DNA from: Maribellus maritimus
Lineage (GTDB): Bacteria; Bacteroidota; Bacteroidia; Bacteroidales; Prolixibacteraceae
Length of the DNA: 64,000 bases
Reading direction: 5' to 3'
NCBI RefSeq assembly: GCF_022267315.1
Contig: NZ_JAIKLE010000014.1
Location: forward strand, 1-64,000
The translations under genes and the position numbers were made by a program. Of the stretch, positions 18,593-26,969 are shown in pieces. Position 1 is the first letter of the stretch. The number at the start of each line of letters is the position of its first letter. Under the pieces are notes generated by a model. It ran no database searches. It saw only the letters and a program-made list of their open reading frames with translations, and was not told where the DNA came from.

Positions 18593-20272
18593 ATGAAATC
18601 GATGCAGAATTCCTTTTACTTTTTTTTCCTGGTAACACTGCTTTTTTCGTGTGCAACGCCAAAAGAAAAAGAGGCTCAAGCCGAACCGGAAACGGAGAAA
18701 CCTAAAATTGTTAATATTATAAATTTTATTCGTTTGCTGGAACCAAGAAGCGAGGAAATCACAGAAGATGTGTTATATCAAACAGTGGTTCAGCAAGTGG
18801 AAATGATGAAGGAATATCATTTGGGCGGTACCTTTTTATTGCAGTACGATGCATTGATGGATTCCCGTTATCAGGAACTTTTAAAAAGTTTACCCGACAG
18901 CTCTTTTGAAATTGGTGGCTGGTTTGAAATTCCGCAGCCGCTGGTTGAAAACGCCGGAATGAAATGGCGCGGTCGTTATCCGTGGGATTGGCATGCTGAT
19001 GTGGGATTTGCCACCGGCTATACTCCCGAAGAGCGTGAAAAACTGGTAGATGTTTATATGGAAGATTTTAAAATGATTTTTGGATATTATCCTAAATCCA
19101 TGGGATGCTGGTTTATCGATGCGCACTCGTTGGAATACATGTACGAAAAATATGGAATTGTGGCCTCGTGCAATTGTAAAGACCAAGTGGGAACCGATGG
19201 TTACACCATGTGGGGCGGCTACTGGAATCAGGCGTATTATCCAAGTCGGAAAAACGCGTACATGCCCGCACAAAACAGCGAGAATCAAATTCCGGTTCCC
19301 ATTTTCCGAATGTTGGGAAGCGACCCGGTTTATCAATACGACGACGGTTTGGGAAATGAGCGTCAGGGCGTTGTTTCGCTGGAGCCGGTTTACAAAAAAG
19401 GGGGCGGTGATTCAACATGGGTGAACTGGTATTTTAAACATTTTGTGGAAGGCGAGAGTTTGGAATATGCTTATGTACAGGCCGGACAGGAAAACTCTTT
19501 TACTTGGGAGCGGATACAAAAAGGATTTGAAATTCAACTGCCATTGATTGCCCGGTTGCGCCATGAAAATAAAGTAAAAGTAGAAACGCTGGCCGAGTCG
19601 GGAGAGTGGTTTAGAAAGAATTACCAAACAACGCCGGCAACCTCGGTTTCTGTTTTGGAAGATTTGCCCGGAAAAAACAAAAAAACGTTGTGGTTTAACA
19701 GTCGCTTTTACCGTAGCAATTTACTTTGGCAAAACGGCGAGCTTTTCTTTCGCGACATTCAGCTTTTTGATGAAAACATGGAATCGCTGTATCTGAATAA
19801 AAAAGGAACGTCAAACCAGTGCCTCTATTTTGCTTTGCCTTTTGTTGACGGATATTTTTGGAGCAATTCCGAGCAGCGCGCAGGCCTCCGATTTAAAGCT
19901 TTGATTGACGGGAAAGAAATTTTTTTGAAAGGCAAGCAAATTTCAACGTCTGAACCTGAAAAAGGAACTTTACAAGTATTCTGGACATTGAATGACGAAC
20001 TTGGAACGTTTTCTGTCGAAATGAATGAAAAGAATCTCGAAATTTACTTGGACAGTAAACAGGAAATTAACTGGTTTTTGGATTTAAATGTAGTTGAAAA
20101 TGCCGACTTGCCTTTTATTGAAATCACTCCGCAAGAAATCACCAGCGAATTCAAAGGAATGAAATATGCAGTAACAGCTTCAAAAGGAGAAATTTCTATT
20201 CCTCAAAATGGAAATGTTTTTCGAATTACCCCACAGGAAAATACTCTTATCTTGAATTTTTCTAAAAAGTGA
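18593..20272 (+). CDS. Uncharacterised lipoprotein, possible NodB/GH57-like barrel
   Basis: I do not recognise this 559-residue protein. It has a lipobox (LLFSCAT, Cys ~21) and a charged linker. A region at about 40-350 looks like a sugar-active (beta/alpha) barrel: IINFIRLLEPRSEE, GGTFLLQYDALM, GGWFEIPQPLVE, PKSMGCWFIDAHSLEYM, a GYTMWGGYWNQ segment and WERIQKGFEIQLPLI. The last ~200 residues are beta-rich. Conserved-looking acids and histidines (EPR, DAH) resemble deacetylase or GH57/GH38-type barrels, but no family signature is complete. As the last gene of the rhamnosidase locus it probably acts on the same glycan. Confidence 0.55.
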   Translation: MKSMQNSFYFFFLVTLLFSCATPKEKEAQAEPETEKPKIVNIINFIRLLEPRSEEITEDVLYQTVVQQVEMMKEYHLGGTFLLQYDALMDSRYQELLKSLPDSSFEIGGWFEIPQPLVENAGMKWRGRYPWDWHADVGFATGYTPEEREKLVDVYMEDFKMIFGYYPKSMGCWFIDAHSLEYMYEKYGIVASCNCKDQVGTDGYTMWGGYWNQAYYPSRKNAYMPAQNSENQIPVPIFRMLGSDPVYQYDDGLGNERQGVVSLEPVYKKGGGDSTWVNWYFKHFVEGESLEYAYVQAGQENSFTWERIQKGFEIQLPLIARLRHENKVKVETLAESGEWFRKNYQTTPATSVSVLEDLPGKNKKTLWFNSRFYRSNLLWQNGELFFRDIQLFDENMESLYLNKKGTSNQCLYFALPFVDGYFWSNSEQRAGLRFKALIDGKEIFLKGKQISTSEPEKGTLQVFWTLNDELGTFSVEMNEKNLEIYLDSKQEINWFLDLNVVENADLPFIEITPQEITSEFKGMKYAVTASKGEISIPQNGNVFRITPQENTLILNFSKK

Positions 20273-20291
20273 TGATTTTGTTGATATTGTA

Positions 20292-20846
20292 TTAAAAATC
20301 AGGCCCAAATCCAATTAAATTAATGATTCCCAGCAGGAACAACATTACTCCGCCCCAGGCTTTAATGTAATATAGTCGTTTTCCGATGAGGCTTCTCCCA
20401 CGGAGAATACCAAGCGTGGTGGCAAAAAACAAAACAACTCCGCTTATCATGGCTACGGTTAAAATATTCAGGTTAAGCAAAGCCAAACTAATTCCAATGA
20501 TAAGTGCATCAAACAAAGCGGCCAAAATCATTCCAAGTAAAACAATTAGCGAAACCGATCTTAGTTTATTTTTCCTGACCAAACTTTCAATGATCATTTT
20601 TAAGCCAAGCAAAGCTAAAATGGCCAGTGCAATCCAGCTTTCATAACGCGTAAGCAAATCCTCCAGCTTTTCACCGGAATACCAACCAACAATCAGCACC
20701 GGAATGTGCAAAATAATTAGGGCCAACGCCACTTTTACTGATTGGTTAAAACGGATTCTGCTAAGGGTTTTCCCGGTGGAAAGTGAAATCTCCAAAACCC
20801 CCATAGAAAGAGCTGTAACAATTAAAATTATGGAAGGAACAGTCAT
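20292..20846 (-). CDS. MntP-like (YebN) manganese exporter homolog lacking the first conserved Asp
   Basis: A 184-residue protein with about six hydrophobic helices in the two-fold MntP layout. Second-half motif LFDALIIGISLA keeps Asp113, equivalent to the DAxxVG motif. In the first half, where E. coli MntP has SMDAF with Asp16, this protein reads SMGVL with Gly16. Length and spacing otherwise match, including MIIESL near residue 85. MntP exports Mn2+; loss of one of the paired membrane acids may alter ion specificity or abolish transport (inference). It converges on the preceding lipoprotein gene. Confidence 0.7.
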   Translation of the reverse strand: MTVPSIILIVTALSMGVLEISLSTGKTLSRIRFNQSVKVALALIILHIPVLIVGWYSGEKLEDLLTRYESWIALAILALLGLKMIIESLVRKNKLRSVSLIVLLGMILAALFDALIIGISLALLNLNILTVAMISGVVLFFATTLGILRGRSLIGKRLYYIKAWGGVMLFLLGIINLIGFGPDF

Positions 20847-21221
20847 TTTTGTTGTTTTTTAGTGGCTTGTATAAAGTTAGAATAATTATAACAATACTAA
20901 AGATTATCAATCCATAGATTTTTTAAAGGTGACTTTTATCCTCGTTTTTACAAGTTGTGTGAAAACTAAATTTTGCGGCTAACCCTGGTATTTTATGTCA
21001 GGGAATTACAATGAGAAACATGGGATTTAGCCCTTAATATCAACTCTCTGCACTAAAGTTCGCAAAGATATATAGCTCTGTTTTACTGGCATAAATACCG
21101 GCGTGATTAAAATTTTTCACAGCCTCTTTGGCAAAGTTTTGGAGGGGTGAAAACATATGATTACAAATTGTTTCAAATTCATTCTCGTCATTTAAAATCA
21201 AGAGACTACAAGAGAAAAAAG
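20847..21221 (-). promoter_or_regulatory. Intergenic region with structured leader upstream of the MntP-like gene
   Basis: No gene is visible here. A paired element lies 130-190 nt upstream of the MntP-like ATG: 20977-20985 (GGCTAACCC) pairs with 21022-21032 with a two-base bulge. Inside it, 20983-20987 (CCCTG) can instead pair with 20999-21003 (CAGGG), so two pairings compete for the same CCC. I see no yybP-ykoY consensus, so this is only a candidate cis-regulatory structure. Confidence 0.3.
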
Positions 21222-21266
21222 CTCCGGAGAGTGGAAGAAAAGTATCCCGGTTCTCCGGAGAAAAGC
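21222..21266 (-). terminator. Terminator of the regulator/kinase/OB-fold operon
   Basis: Nine-base stem CTCCGGAGA / TCTCCGGAG (21222-21230 with 21252-21260). Read on the - strand the stem is followed by CTTTTTT. It lies directly downstream of the OB-fold gene stop. Confidence 0.7.
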
Positions 21267-21269
21267 ATA

Positions 21270-21692
21270 TTAATTTGCCGTTGTAGTATCTGCTGAATCT
21301 GATGGTGTTTTAGTGGATCCGATTGTAATGTGTTTCACTTCAAACTCGGTACCTTCAAGTAAATCATAATCTATTTCTCCAACAATTGTTATTTCAGTTT
21401 TGTCATTAAATGGCTCTGCGGGCATGTGTTTCTTTTCAATTTCAATTTTAATTCGCCCACTCGAATCCTGAAACCAGTAATTGTCTTCGGTAATTTGCTC
21501 TACCACATAACCCTGAAGCTTTACCATGGTGTCTTTTCTGTCCAGTTTCAAGGCCTGGTCCGACGCGTCTTTCACTTTATACAATTGGGCTTTTGAACCC
21601 GGGCCTGTGTATTGTGCATACCCCATGCTACAAATAGCAGCAAAAAAAGCTGTGATAAAAATCATTCTGAACGTTTTTTTAATTGTTTTCAT
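21270..21692 (-). CDS. Periplasmic YgiW/NirD-like BOF (OB-fold) protein
   Basis: The ATG at 21692 is chosen because AGGAG lies just upstream and a signal peptide follows (MKTIKKTFRMIFITAFF...YAQ); a longer frame upstream lacks these. The mature part has the BOF layout: YTGPGS, a KDTMVKLQGYVVEQITEDNYWFQDSSG core like the YgiW T-V-L-R-G-N-I / Y-x-F-x-D-x-S-G core, then EITIVGEIDYD and EFEVKHI. BOF proteins are small periplasmic OB-folds linked to envelope or oxidative stress. It follows a response regulator and kinase on the same strand; E. coli ygiW lies beside qseBC, so the association is recurrent. Confidence 0.82.
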   Translation of the reverse strand: MKTIKKTFRMIFITAFFAAICSMGYAQYTGPGSKAQLYKVKDASDQALKLDRKDTMVKLQGYVVEQITEDNYWFQDSSGRIKIEIEKKHMPAEPFNDKTEITIVGEIDYDLLEGTEFEVKHITIGSTKTPSDSADTTTAN

Positions 21693-21839
21693 ACTCCTAG
21701 TTTTTGTGAAGCCCGTTTTCTGAGTGAGACTGATCTCGGTCTTTCTCATCGTTTTTCTGTTTTCTGTCTCAGCCACGAGCTGTTATGTTTTTAAATCGCC
21801 AGCTAAATTAAGAAGCAATTTTGGAGAGATTTGGGATTT

Positions 21840-23078
21840 TTATCCCTGCTGGAAATTTATTTCAATTTTGTGGTGATTCGTTTCTGAAATAGCGTATGAA
21901 AGTTTGAATTTATAAATTTCACAAATTTCTTTTACAATGGCCAGTCCGATGCCAATGTTGCCATTTTTACCTTTTGAAAAGCGTTGCAATAACAGCTTCG
22001 GGTTTCCGCTAAACCCTTGCCCGCTGTTTTCTATTATGAGACTTTTATCGGTTAGCTTTACGGAAATAGAACCACGTTGAATGTTGTGTTTTACTGCATT
22101 TTTTATGAGGTTGTTGACCAGAATTTCCGCAAGTCCCGTATCCATGAGAAGTGTGCAAGGCCTGGTTTCTTTTGAAATTTTTATTTCGCGAATGGCCGCA
22201 ACCTCGTCAAAAGTTTTGAGAGAACTTTCCAGAATTGTTTCAAAATTGATTTTTTCGTTGTTGTTGAATTCACGATTGTTGATTTTGCTCAGTAACAAAA
22301 GCGATTTTTGAATTTGCGAAAGCTTTGTGGCTGCTGAATAGATTTTATTCAACTCTTCCAAATGCGCTGTTTTGTTGCCCTCTCCAAGTAATTTTCCGGC
22401 GTTGGCTTTTATAACAGCAAGGTGGGTTTGCAGTTCGTGCGAGGCATTTTCATTAAATTCCTTATTGTGTTGAAAATCGTCGGTAATTTTTTTCAGGAAA
22501 GAATGCAAAGTCGAATTCAACTGGCTAAACTCATCAATAGTTGTTTTATCGAAATCGGGTGGAGGAGAGCCAATTTTGTGGTGGGTAATTTTGTTTAGTG
22601 TTTTGTAAAACGGATGCCAGATTCTGCCAGCCACTATATTGAGTGTGAGCACCAGAAAAATTCCAATTAGAAAAATGAGGCCGGTAATGATAAAAATAGT
22701 CCCTTGAGCAATATCGTCGCGGCCCAGCAACAAATGGCGGATAACAATAGTAAAATCGTGTCCGTTGTGATTGATGGAAAAACGCAGCTCGCGGTGAGGA
22801 ACCATTTCATTGTCGCCGGACTCAAGAAGGAGCGTATCTTTAAAAACGGGTTGTTCCAGTTTTAAATCAGGAATAATATCTGCTACTTTATGAAAATCAG
22901 GCAAGTCGTTGTTTTCTTCGTGGTAGCGAACCAGTCGCTCCATTTCATAGGTCAGAAACTCGTCGGTCTCTTCATAAGTAATGTATTCAATAATAAAAAA
23001 TGCAAAGAGGCTCCCGATAACCAAAACCGGAATTAACCACACCGAAGTGTAAATGTATGTCCGTTTAATAAGCCTCAT
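21840..23078 (-). CDS. Sensor histidine kinase with altered H-box
   Basis: Two membrane helices (about 11-32 and 127-150) bracket a ~95-residue periplasmic sensor. The dimerisation helix carries ENASHELQTHLAVI with phosphoacceptor His214. The proline that normally follows the H-E-L-x-T motif is replaced by His219. The ATPase domain has an N-box (NNLIKNAVKHN), a G1 box (ENSGQGF) and a G2 box (GIGLAIVKEI). The start overlaps the regulator stop by 4 nt, implying translational coupling. Transmitter type is HisKA/HATPase_c. The signal sensed is unknown, possibly an envelope stress handled with the OB-fold protein. Confidence 0.92.
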   Translation of the reverse strand: MRLIKRTYIYTSVWLIPVLVIGSLFAFFIIEYITYEETDEFLTYEMERLVRYHEENNDLPDFHKVADIIPDLKLEQPVFKDTLLLESGDNEMVPHRELRFSINHNGHDFTIVIRHLLLGRDDIAQGTIFIITGLIFLIGIFLVLTLNIVAGRIWHPFYKTLNKITHHKIGSPPPDFDKTTIDEFSQLNSTLHSFLKKITDDFQHNKEFNENASHELQTHLAVIKANAGKLLGEGNKTAHLEELNKIYSAATKLSQIQKSLLLLSKINNREFNNNEKINFETILESSLKTFDEVAAIREIKISKETRPCTLLMDTGLAEILVNNLIKNAVKHNIQRGSISVKLTDKSLIIENSGQGFSGNPKLLLQRFSKGKNGNIGIGLAIVKEICEIYKFKLSYAISETNHHKIEINFQQG

Positions 23079-23761
23079 TCAGTGGGGTTTGAGTCGAGTT
23101 TGTAGCCAATGCCGTACACTGCTTTTACAGGTGTGTTTATGCCGGCTGCATTAATTTTTTTGCGAAGGTTTTTTATGTGAGAATAAATAAAATCAAAGGA
23201 ATCGGCTAAATCCATGTTGTCGCCCCAAATGTGTTCGGCAATACTTTCTTTTGTTAGTGTCCGCCCCGGATTTGAAAAGAAAAACAAAAGGATGTCGTAT
23301 TCACTTTTTGTCAGTTCAATTTTTTGTTCGCCGGCAAAAACTTCGCGGCTGGCTGTATCGATCGAGATTCCATTTACAGTTACTTTGCTGTTTCCCGAAA
23401 AATTACGCCGGCGCAACAATGCTTTTATTCGGGCAACCAGTTCGGCCATGTCAAAGGGTTTGGTAATGTAGTCGTCGGCACCCAAATCAAGACCTTCTAT
23501 TTTGTTGTCGAGCGAGTTGCGTGCAGAAATAACAATGATTCCGGTTGAGGGATTTTGTGTTTTCATTTCTTTAATGAGTTCCAATCCCGAACCATCGGGA
23601 AGATTAATATCAACCACAAAAACATCGTAGTTGTACAGGAAAATTTTTTCATGTGCATTCTGAAAATATAGCGATGTTTCGCATAGAAAATTTTCCGATT
23701 CCAGGGTTTCGGTTATTGTTTCCATAAGTTTCGCGTTATCTTCAACAATCAGAAGTTTCAT
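23075..23761 (-). CDS. OmpR/PhoB-family response regulator
   Basis: Receiver domain with the acidic pocket VEDN, phosphoacceptor Asp51 in VVDINLPDGSG, a conserved Ser/Thr strand (VISA) and the Lys in TKPF. It is followed by a C-terminal winged helix (LTKSEYDILLFF, DFIYSHIKNLRKKI, VYGIGYKL). It is the first gene of a three-gene operon with the kinase and the YgiW-like protein. The receiver-to-DNA-binding layout and 228-residue length are standard. It is distinct in sequence from true QseB as far as can be judged by eye, so no gene name is given. Confidence 0.94.
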   Translation of the reverse strand: MKLLIVEDNAKLMETITETLESENFLCETSLYFQNAHEKIFLYNYDVFVVDINLPDGSGLELIKEMKTQNPSTGIIVISARNSLDNKIEGLDLGADDYITKPFDMAELVARIKALLRRRNFSGNSKVTVNGISIDTASREVFAGEQKIELTKSEYDILLFFFSNPGRTLTKESIAEHIWGDNMDLADSFDFIYSHIKNLRKKINAAGINTPVKAVYGIGYKLDSNPTE

Positions 23762-23945
23762 CTGTCACAATTTGTATCGCCCGTTAGCCCAGTGAAATAA
23801 AAGCTTGGCTATTTTTTGCTTTTTATCTCAGCCGAGGGTTTTTGTTCTCGTTTTTCAATAATAGAATTTAATTTTGGATAAATTTTGGATGTGTTAATAA
23901 AAGCTAAGATTATGGCTTTGTTTCAGAGTATTTTTTATATAAATA

Positions 23946-26747
23946 TCATTCTGAAAGTTCGTAACCCAGATCAGTTCCTTTATCTACCGCAGGTATTCCT
24001 TCTTTCATCCATTGGGGCATTGGTTCTCCTTTCAAGTAGTGGTCAAAAAACTGAGCCAGACGAATTTGGAAATCTGTTTTGTCGCGCACTTTTAAGGGCC
24101 AGTGATCGGCTTCGTTGTAGTTGAGCAACCACGCCGGTTTTTGTAATCGGCGCAAGCCTATAAAAAATTCAATTCCCTGATACCACGGCACAGCGCCATC
24201 ATCATCGTTGTGCATAATCAAGATTGGTGTATTTATTTTGTCGATGGTAAACAGCGGCGAATTTTCGAGGTACCGCAGTGGCGCGTCCCAAATGGATTTT
24301 CCAATGCGACTTTGCGTATGTTCATATTGGAACGAACGGTTTAAACCCGACCCCCAACGAATTCCTCCGTAAGCCGAAAACATATTCACAACCGGAGCTC
24401 CGGATTCAATGGCTGCGAATAAATTCGTCCGTGTAGCAAGGTAAGCCACCTGGTAGCCACCCCAACTATGCCCTTGCGCACCAATGTGTTTTTCATCAAC
24501 AAAACCTTTTTCAATTAAAGAGGTAACACCGGGCATCACGCAGTTAAATGCATCTTCGCCCGGATAGCCGGTTTTGTAATATACATCCGGATTAAAAACC
24601 AAATATCCGTTGCTGGTGTAGTAGTGGTAATCGATGGTGGAACGGTGATTTTCCGGCATCCGGTAACTGTACAATTCCTGCGAGCTCTTTTCGTAGAAAT
24701 TCACAATCATCGGGTATTTTTTTGAAGGATCGAAATTTTCCGGTTTGTGCAATGTGCCTTCCATTTTTCGTCCATCCAGCGATGTCCAGCTTACTAATTC
24801 CGCCGTTCCCCACAAGAAGTCTTTTTGTTGTGGTGCCGCAACGCTTATATGTTTTATTTCTTTGAATGATAAATCGGTTGCAATTAAATTGGGGTAAGTT
24901 TCAAAGTTTTCTTTGGTGAAAACAACCTGGTCTGCATCTTTTGCTTTGTGAGGCCGGTTCAAACTATATTTTCCGGAAATTAATTTTTGAGGCTCGCCTT
25001 TTTTGAGGGTCAAAACATAGTACCCGTCCTCACGTGTAACTTCATTGTGACCACTTAAATACATCGGTTTTTTAGGATCAATTCCTTGTTCTTCTCCTCC
25101 TCCGAAACGAGATCTTCCTTGATTTTCAAAATCAATAACACGGTATTCAATATTGTTTTCCCTCCCATTTTTTGTGATTTTTACCGGAGCTGTTTTGTTT
25201 TCCGGATCCACCTTCCACACATCAAAGCGGTCATTAATTAAAATCGCCTCATCGTCTTTTAACCAGCCTGCATTTCCGTAAGAACGCGGCAGATTCGGCA
25301 CATCATTTAATTCATCAGCTACCTGCACTGTAATCGGAGATGTAATTTTGAATTCTTTTTCACTTTTGATATTTAAGGTATTCCACGATGTATCAACTGC
25401 ATTGTACCAATAAACATATTTTCCTTCCGGCGAAAAACGTGGATTGGCACGTACGTTGGTATCGATTTTTTTTGCATCGCCGGTATTTACATCAACCAAA
25501 TAAAAGTCGTTGTGGTCGGGACTTCCTTCCCACATGCTCTGTACGGCGTACGGATGATTCGACCAGGCAATAAATTTATCGCCGTCACCACTTTGTGTTT
25601 GCTGTATTCCTGAAAAAGCTTTGGTTTCAAGTTGAACCGCTTTTTCTTTCGGAATATTAAAAACGGAAAGGTATGTTTTTTTCATATCGCGGTTACGGTT
25701 GTGCAACTGAACGGTTTGCAGTTCTTCTTCGTTCCATGTCCAAATATCCAAAACCGGAATTTCTTCCTCCAAAACCGTGGTGTCTTTGGGCGCTTTTTTC
25801 GGTGCGGTTCCGTAAAATAAACGTTCGCCCGAGTCAGAAAAAGAAAGTCCTCCGTCTTCGCTGATTTCCCAGCTTTCAGGAACAGCGTCGTTTTCGTTGG
25901 TGAGAACTACTGAAGCCGTTTCTTCGCCGTTCCACAAATACAAATTGTAGTTTGCTTCGTCCTTTTTATCTTCGGAACTATCACCTAAAAAAGCAATTTT
26001 ATCACCTGTCTTGCTGATTGTCAGTTGTTTGAATTTTCCTTCGCCGCTCCATACTTTTTGAGGCAGATTTGTTTTTAAATCAACACAATAAATTCCTGCG
26101 TCAAAAGTGCTGTCTTTTCCTTCAGAAATAAACGTGAGCATTTCCTTTTCTTCAGCAAAAACATAGTCGCTCACTGCGGGAAATTCAGAAACTTCACTTG
26201 AAATCAGATTTTTTATAAAAAGCGGAAAAACCTTTTCATCTTTTTTCCCTTTCGGTCCCTTTTCTTTTTTTGTGGTGTCTTTGGGCGTTTCTGTTTGCCA
26301 GGCAATCCAGCCAGCCCATTTTTCAGGAACTTTAACTGATTCGTAGTTTTTTACGGTATCGATTTGGTTATTCTTCAGATTATAAATTAAAAGATCGTCT
26401 TTGGGAAAATCTTCTTTTTTTGTCTTTTTCAGTTTAAGCGTGCGGATGGTATCTTCTGCAGGTTTTAGCGTAAATACAACAAACTTGGAGTCGGAAGTGA
26501 TTTGCGCGTTGGTAGCACATTCTATGGATGCTTTTTCATCTCCTTCCGGCGTTGTAATTTTTAGTGTCGGATCGCCTTTCCAGGGCTCTTGTTTATAAAC
26601 AACATATTTGCCATCGTTCGAAATGTGTTGTTCGGTAATTCGTTCCCACTTCAGAATATCATCGTGTGTAAGTGCTTTCTTTTCCCCCTGAGCAAAAAGA
26701 GATAACGAATACATTAAAAAAATAAACAGTGCAGCAGTTTTTTTCAT
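23946..26747 (-). CDS. Secreted S9-family prolyl oligopeptidase
   Basis: Signal peptide at residues 1-19, a long beta-propeller-type N-terminal half with a lysine-rich insertion (TKKEKGPKGKKDEK near 165), and a C-terminal alpha/beta-hydrolase. Catalytic triad: Ser761 in GHSWGG, an Asp in the DDD run at 848-850 (HNDDDGAVPW) and His882 in EADHWPLK. Length 933 is in the range of large Bacteroidota S9 peptidases. These cleave short peptides, often after proline or alanine. It is transcribed alone, divergently from the hemerythrin-like gene. Confidence 0.92.
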   Translation of the reverse strand: MKKTAALFIFLMYSLSLFAQGEKKALTHDDILKWERITEQHISNDGKYVVYKQEPWKGDPTLKITTPEGDEKASIECATNAQITSDSKFVVFTLKPAEDTIRTLKLKKTKKEDFPKDDLLIYNLKNNQIDTVKNYESVKVPEKWAGWIAWQTETPKDTTKKEKGPKGKKDEKVFPLFIKNLISSEVSEFPAVSDYVFAEEKEMLTFISEGKDSTFDAGIYCVDLKTNLPQKVWSGEGKFKQLTISKTGDKIAFLGDSSEDKKDEANYNLYLWNGEETASVVLTNENDAVPESWEISEDGGLSFSDSGERLFYGTAPKKAPKDTTVLEEEIPVLDIWTWNEEELQTVQLHNRNRDMKKTYLSVFNIPKEKAVQLETKAFSGIQQTQSGDGDKFIAWSNHPYAVQSMWEGSPDHNDFYLVDVNTGDAKKIDTNVRANPRFSPEGKYVYWYNAVDTSWNTLNIKSEKEFKITSPITVQVADELNDVPNLPRSYGNAGWLKDDEAILINDRFDVWKVDPENKTAPVKITKNGRENNIEYRVIDFENQGRSRFGGGEEQGIDPKKPMYLSGHNEVTREDGYYVLTLKKGEPQKLISGKYSLNRPHKAKDADQVVFTKENFETYPNLIATDLSFKEIKHISVAAPQQKDFLWGTAELVSWTSLDGRKMEGTLHKPENFDPSKKYPMIVNFYEKSSQELYSYRMPENHRSTIDYHYYTSNGYLVFNPDVYYKTGYPGEDAFNCVMPGVTSLIEKGFVDEKHIGAQGHSWGGYQVAYLATRTNLFAAIESGAPVVNMFSAYGGIRWGSGLNRSFQYEHTQSRIGKSIWDAPLRYLENSPLFTIDKINTPILIMHNDDDGAVPWYQGIEFFIGLRRLQKPAWLLNYNEADHWPLKVRDKTDFQIRLAQFFDHYLKGEPMPQWMKEGIPAVDKGTDLGYELSE

Positions 26748-26969
26748 TTGAATCGTATTTTTTCATTTGATTTTCCCTTTGAAAGGATTAAAGTAGAAAT
26801 ATTTTTAGAGATTTTAAATAAACAATCAAAATCTGAGTTGAAATATAATTTTAATATTAAACGTTTGTACTAATGATTAAATAATTTTAAAAAAAGTACT
26901 TCTACTGATGAATTTGCAATAATATTGTAACTTCGATTACTACGAAGTAGATTTAAAAGACCAAAAATT

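Noticed and set aside
20847-21221. yybP-ykoY manganese riboswitch upstream of the MntP-like gene
   Set aside because: Structure is present but the conserved motif bases are not seen; kept only as an unnamed structured leader.
21840-23761. Naming the two-component system QseBC
   Set aside because: Only the YgiW neighbour suggests it; sensor domain and H-box do not support a specific orthology.
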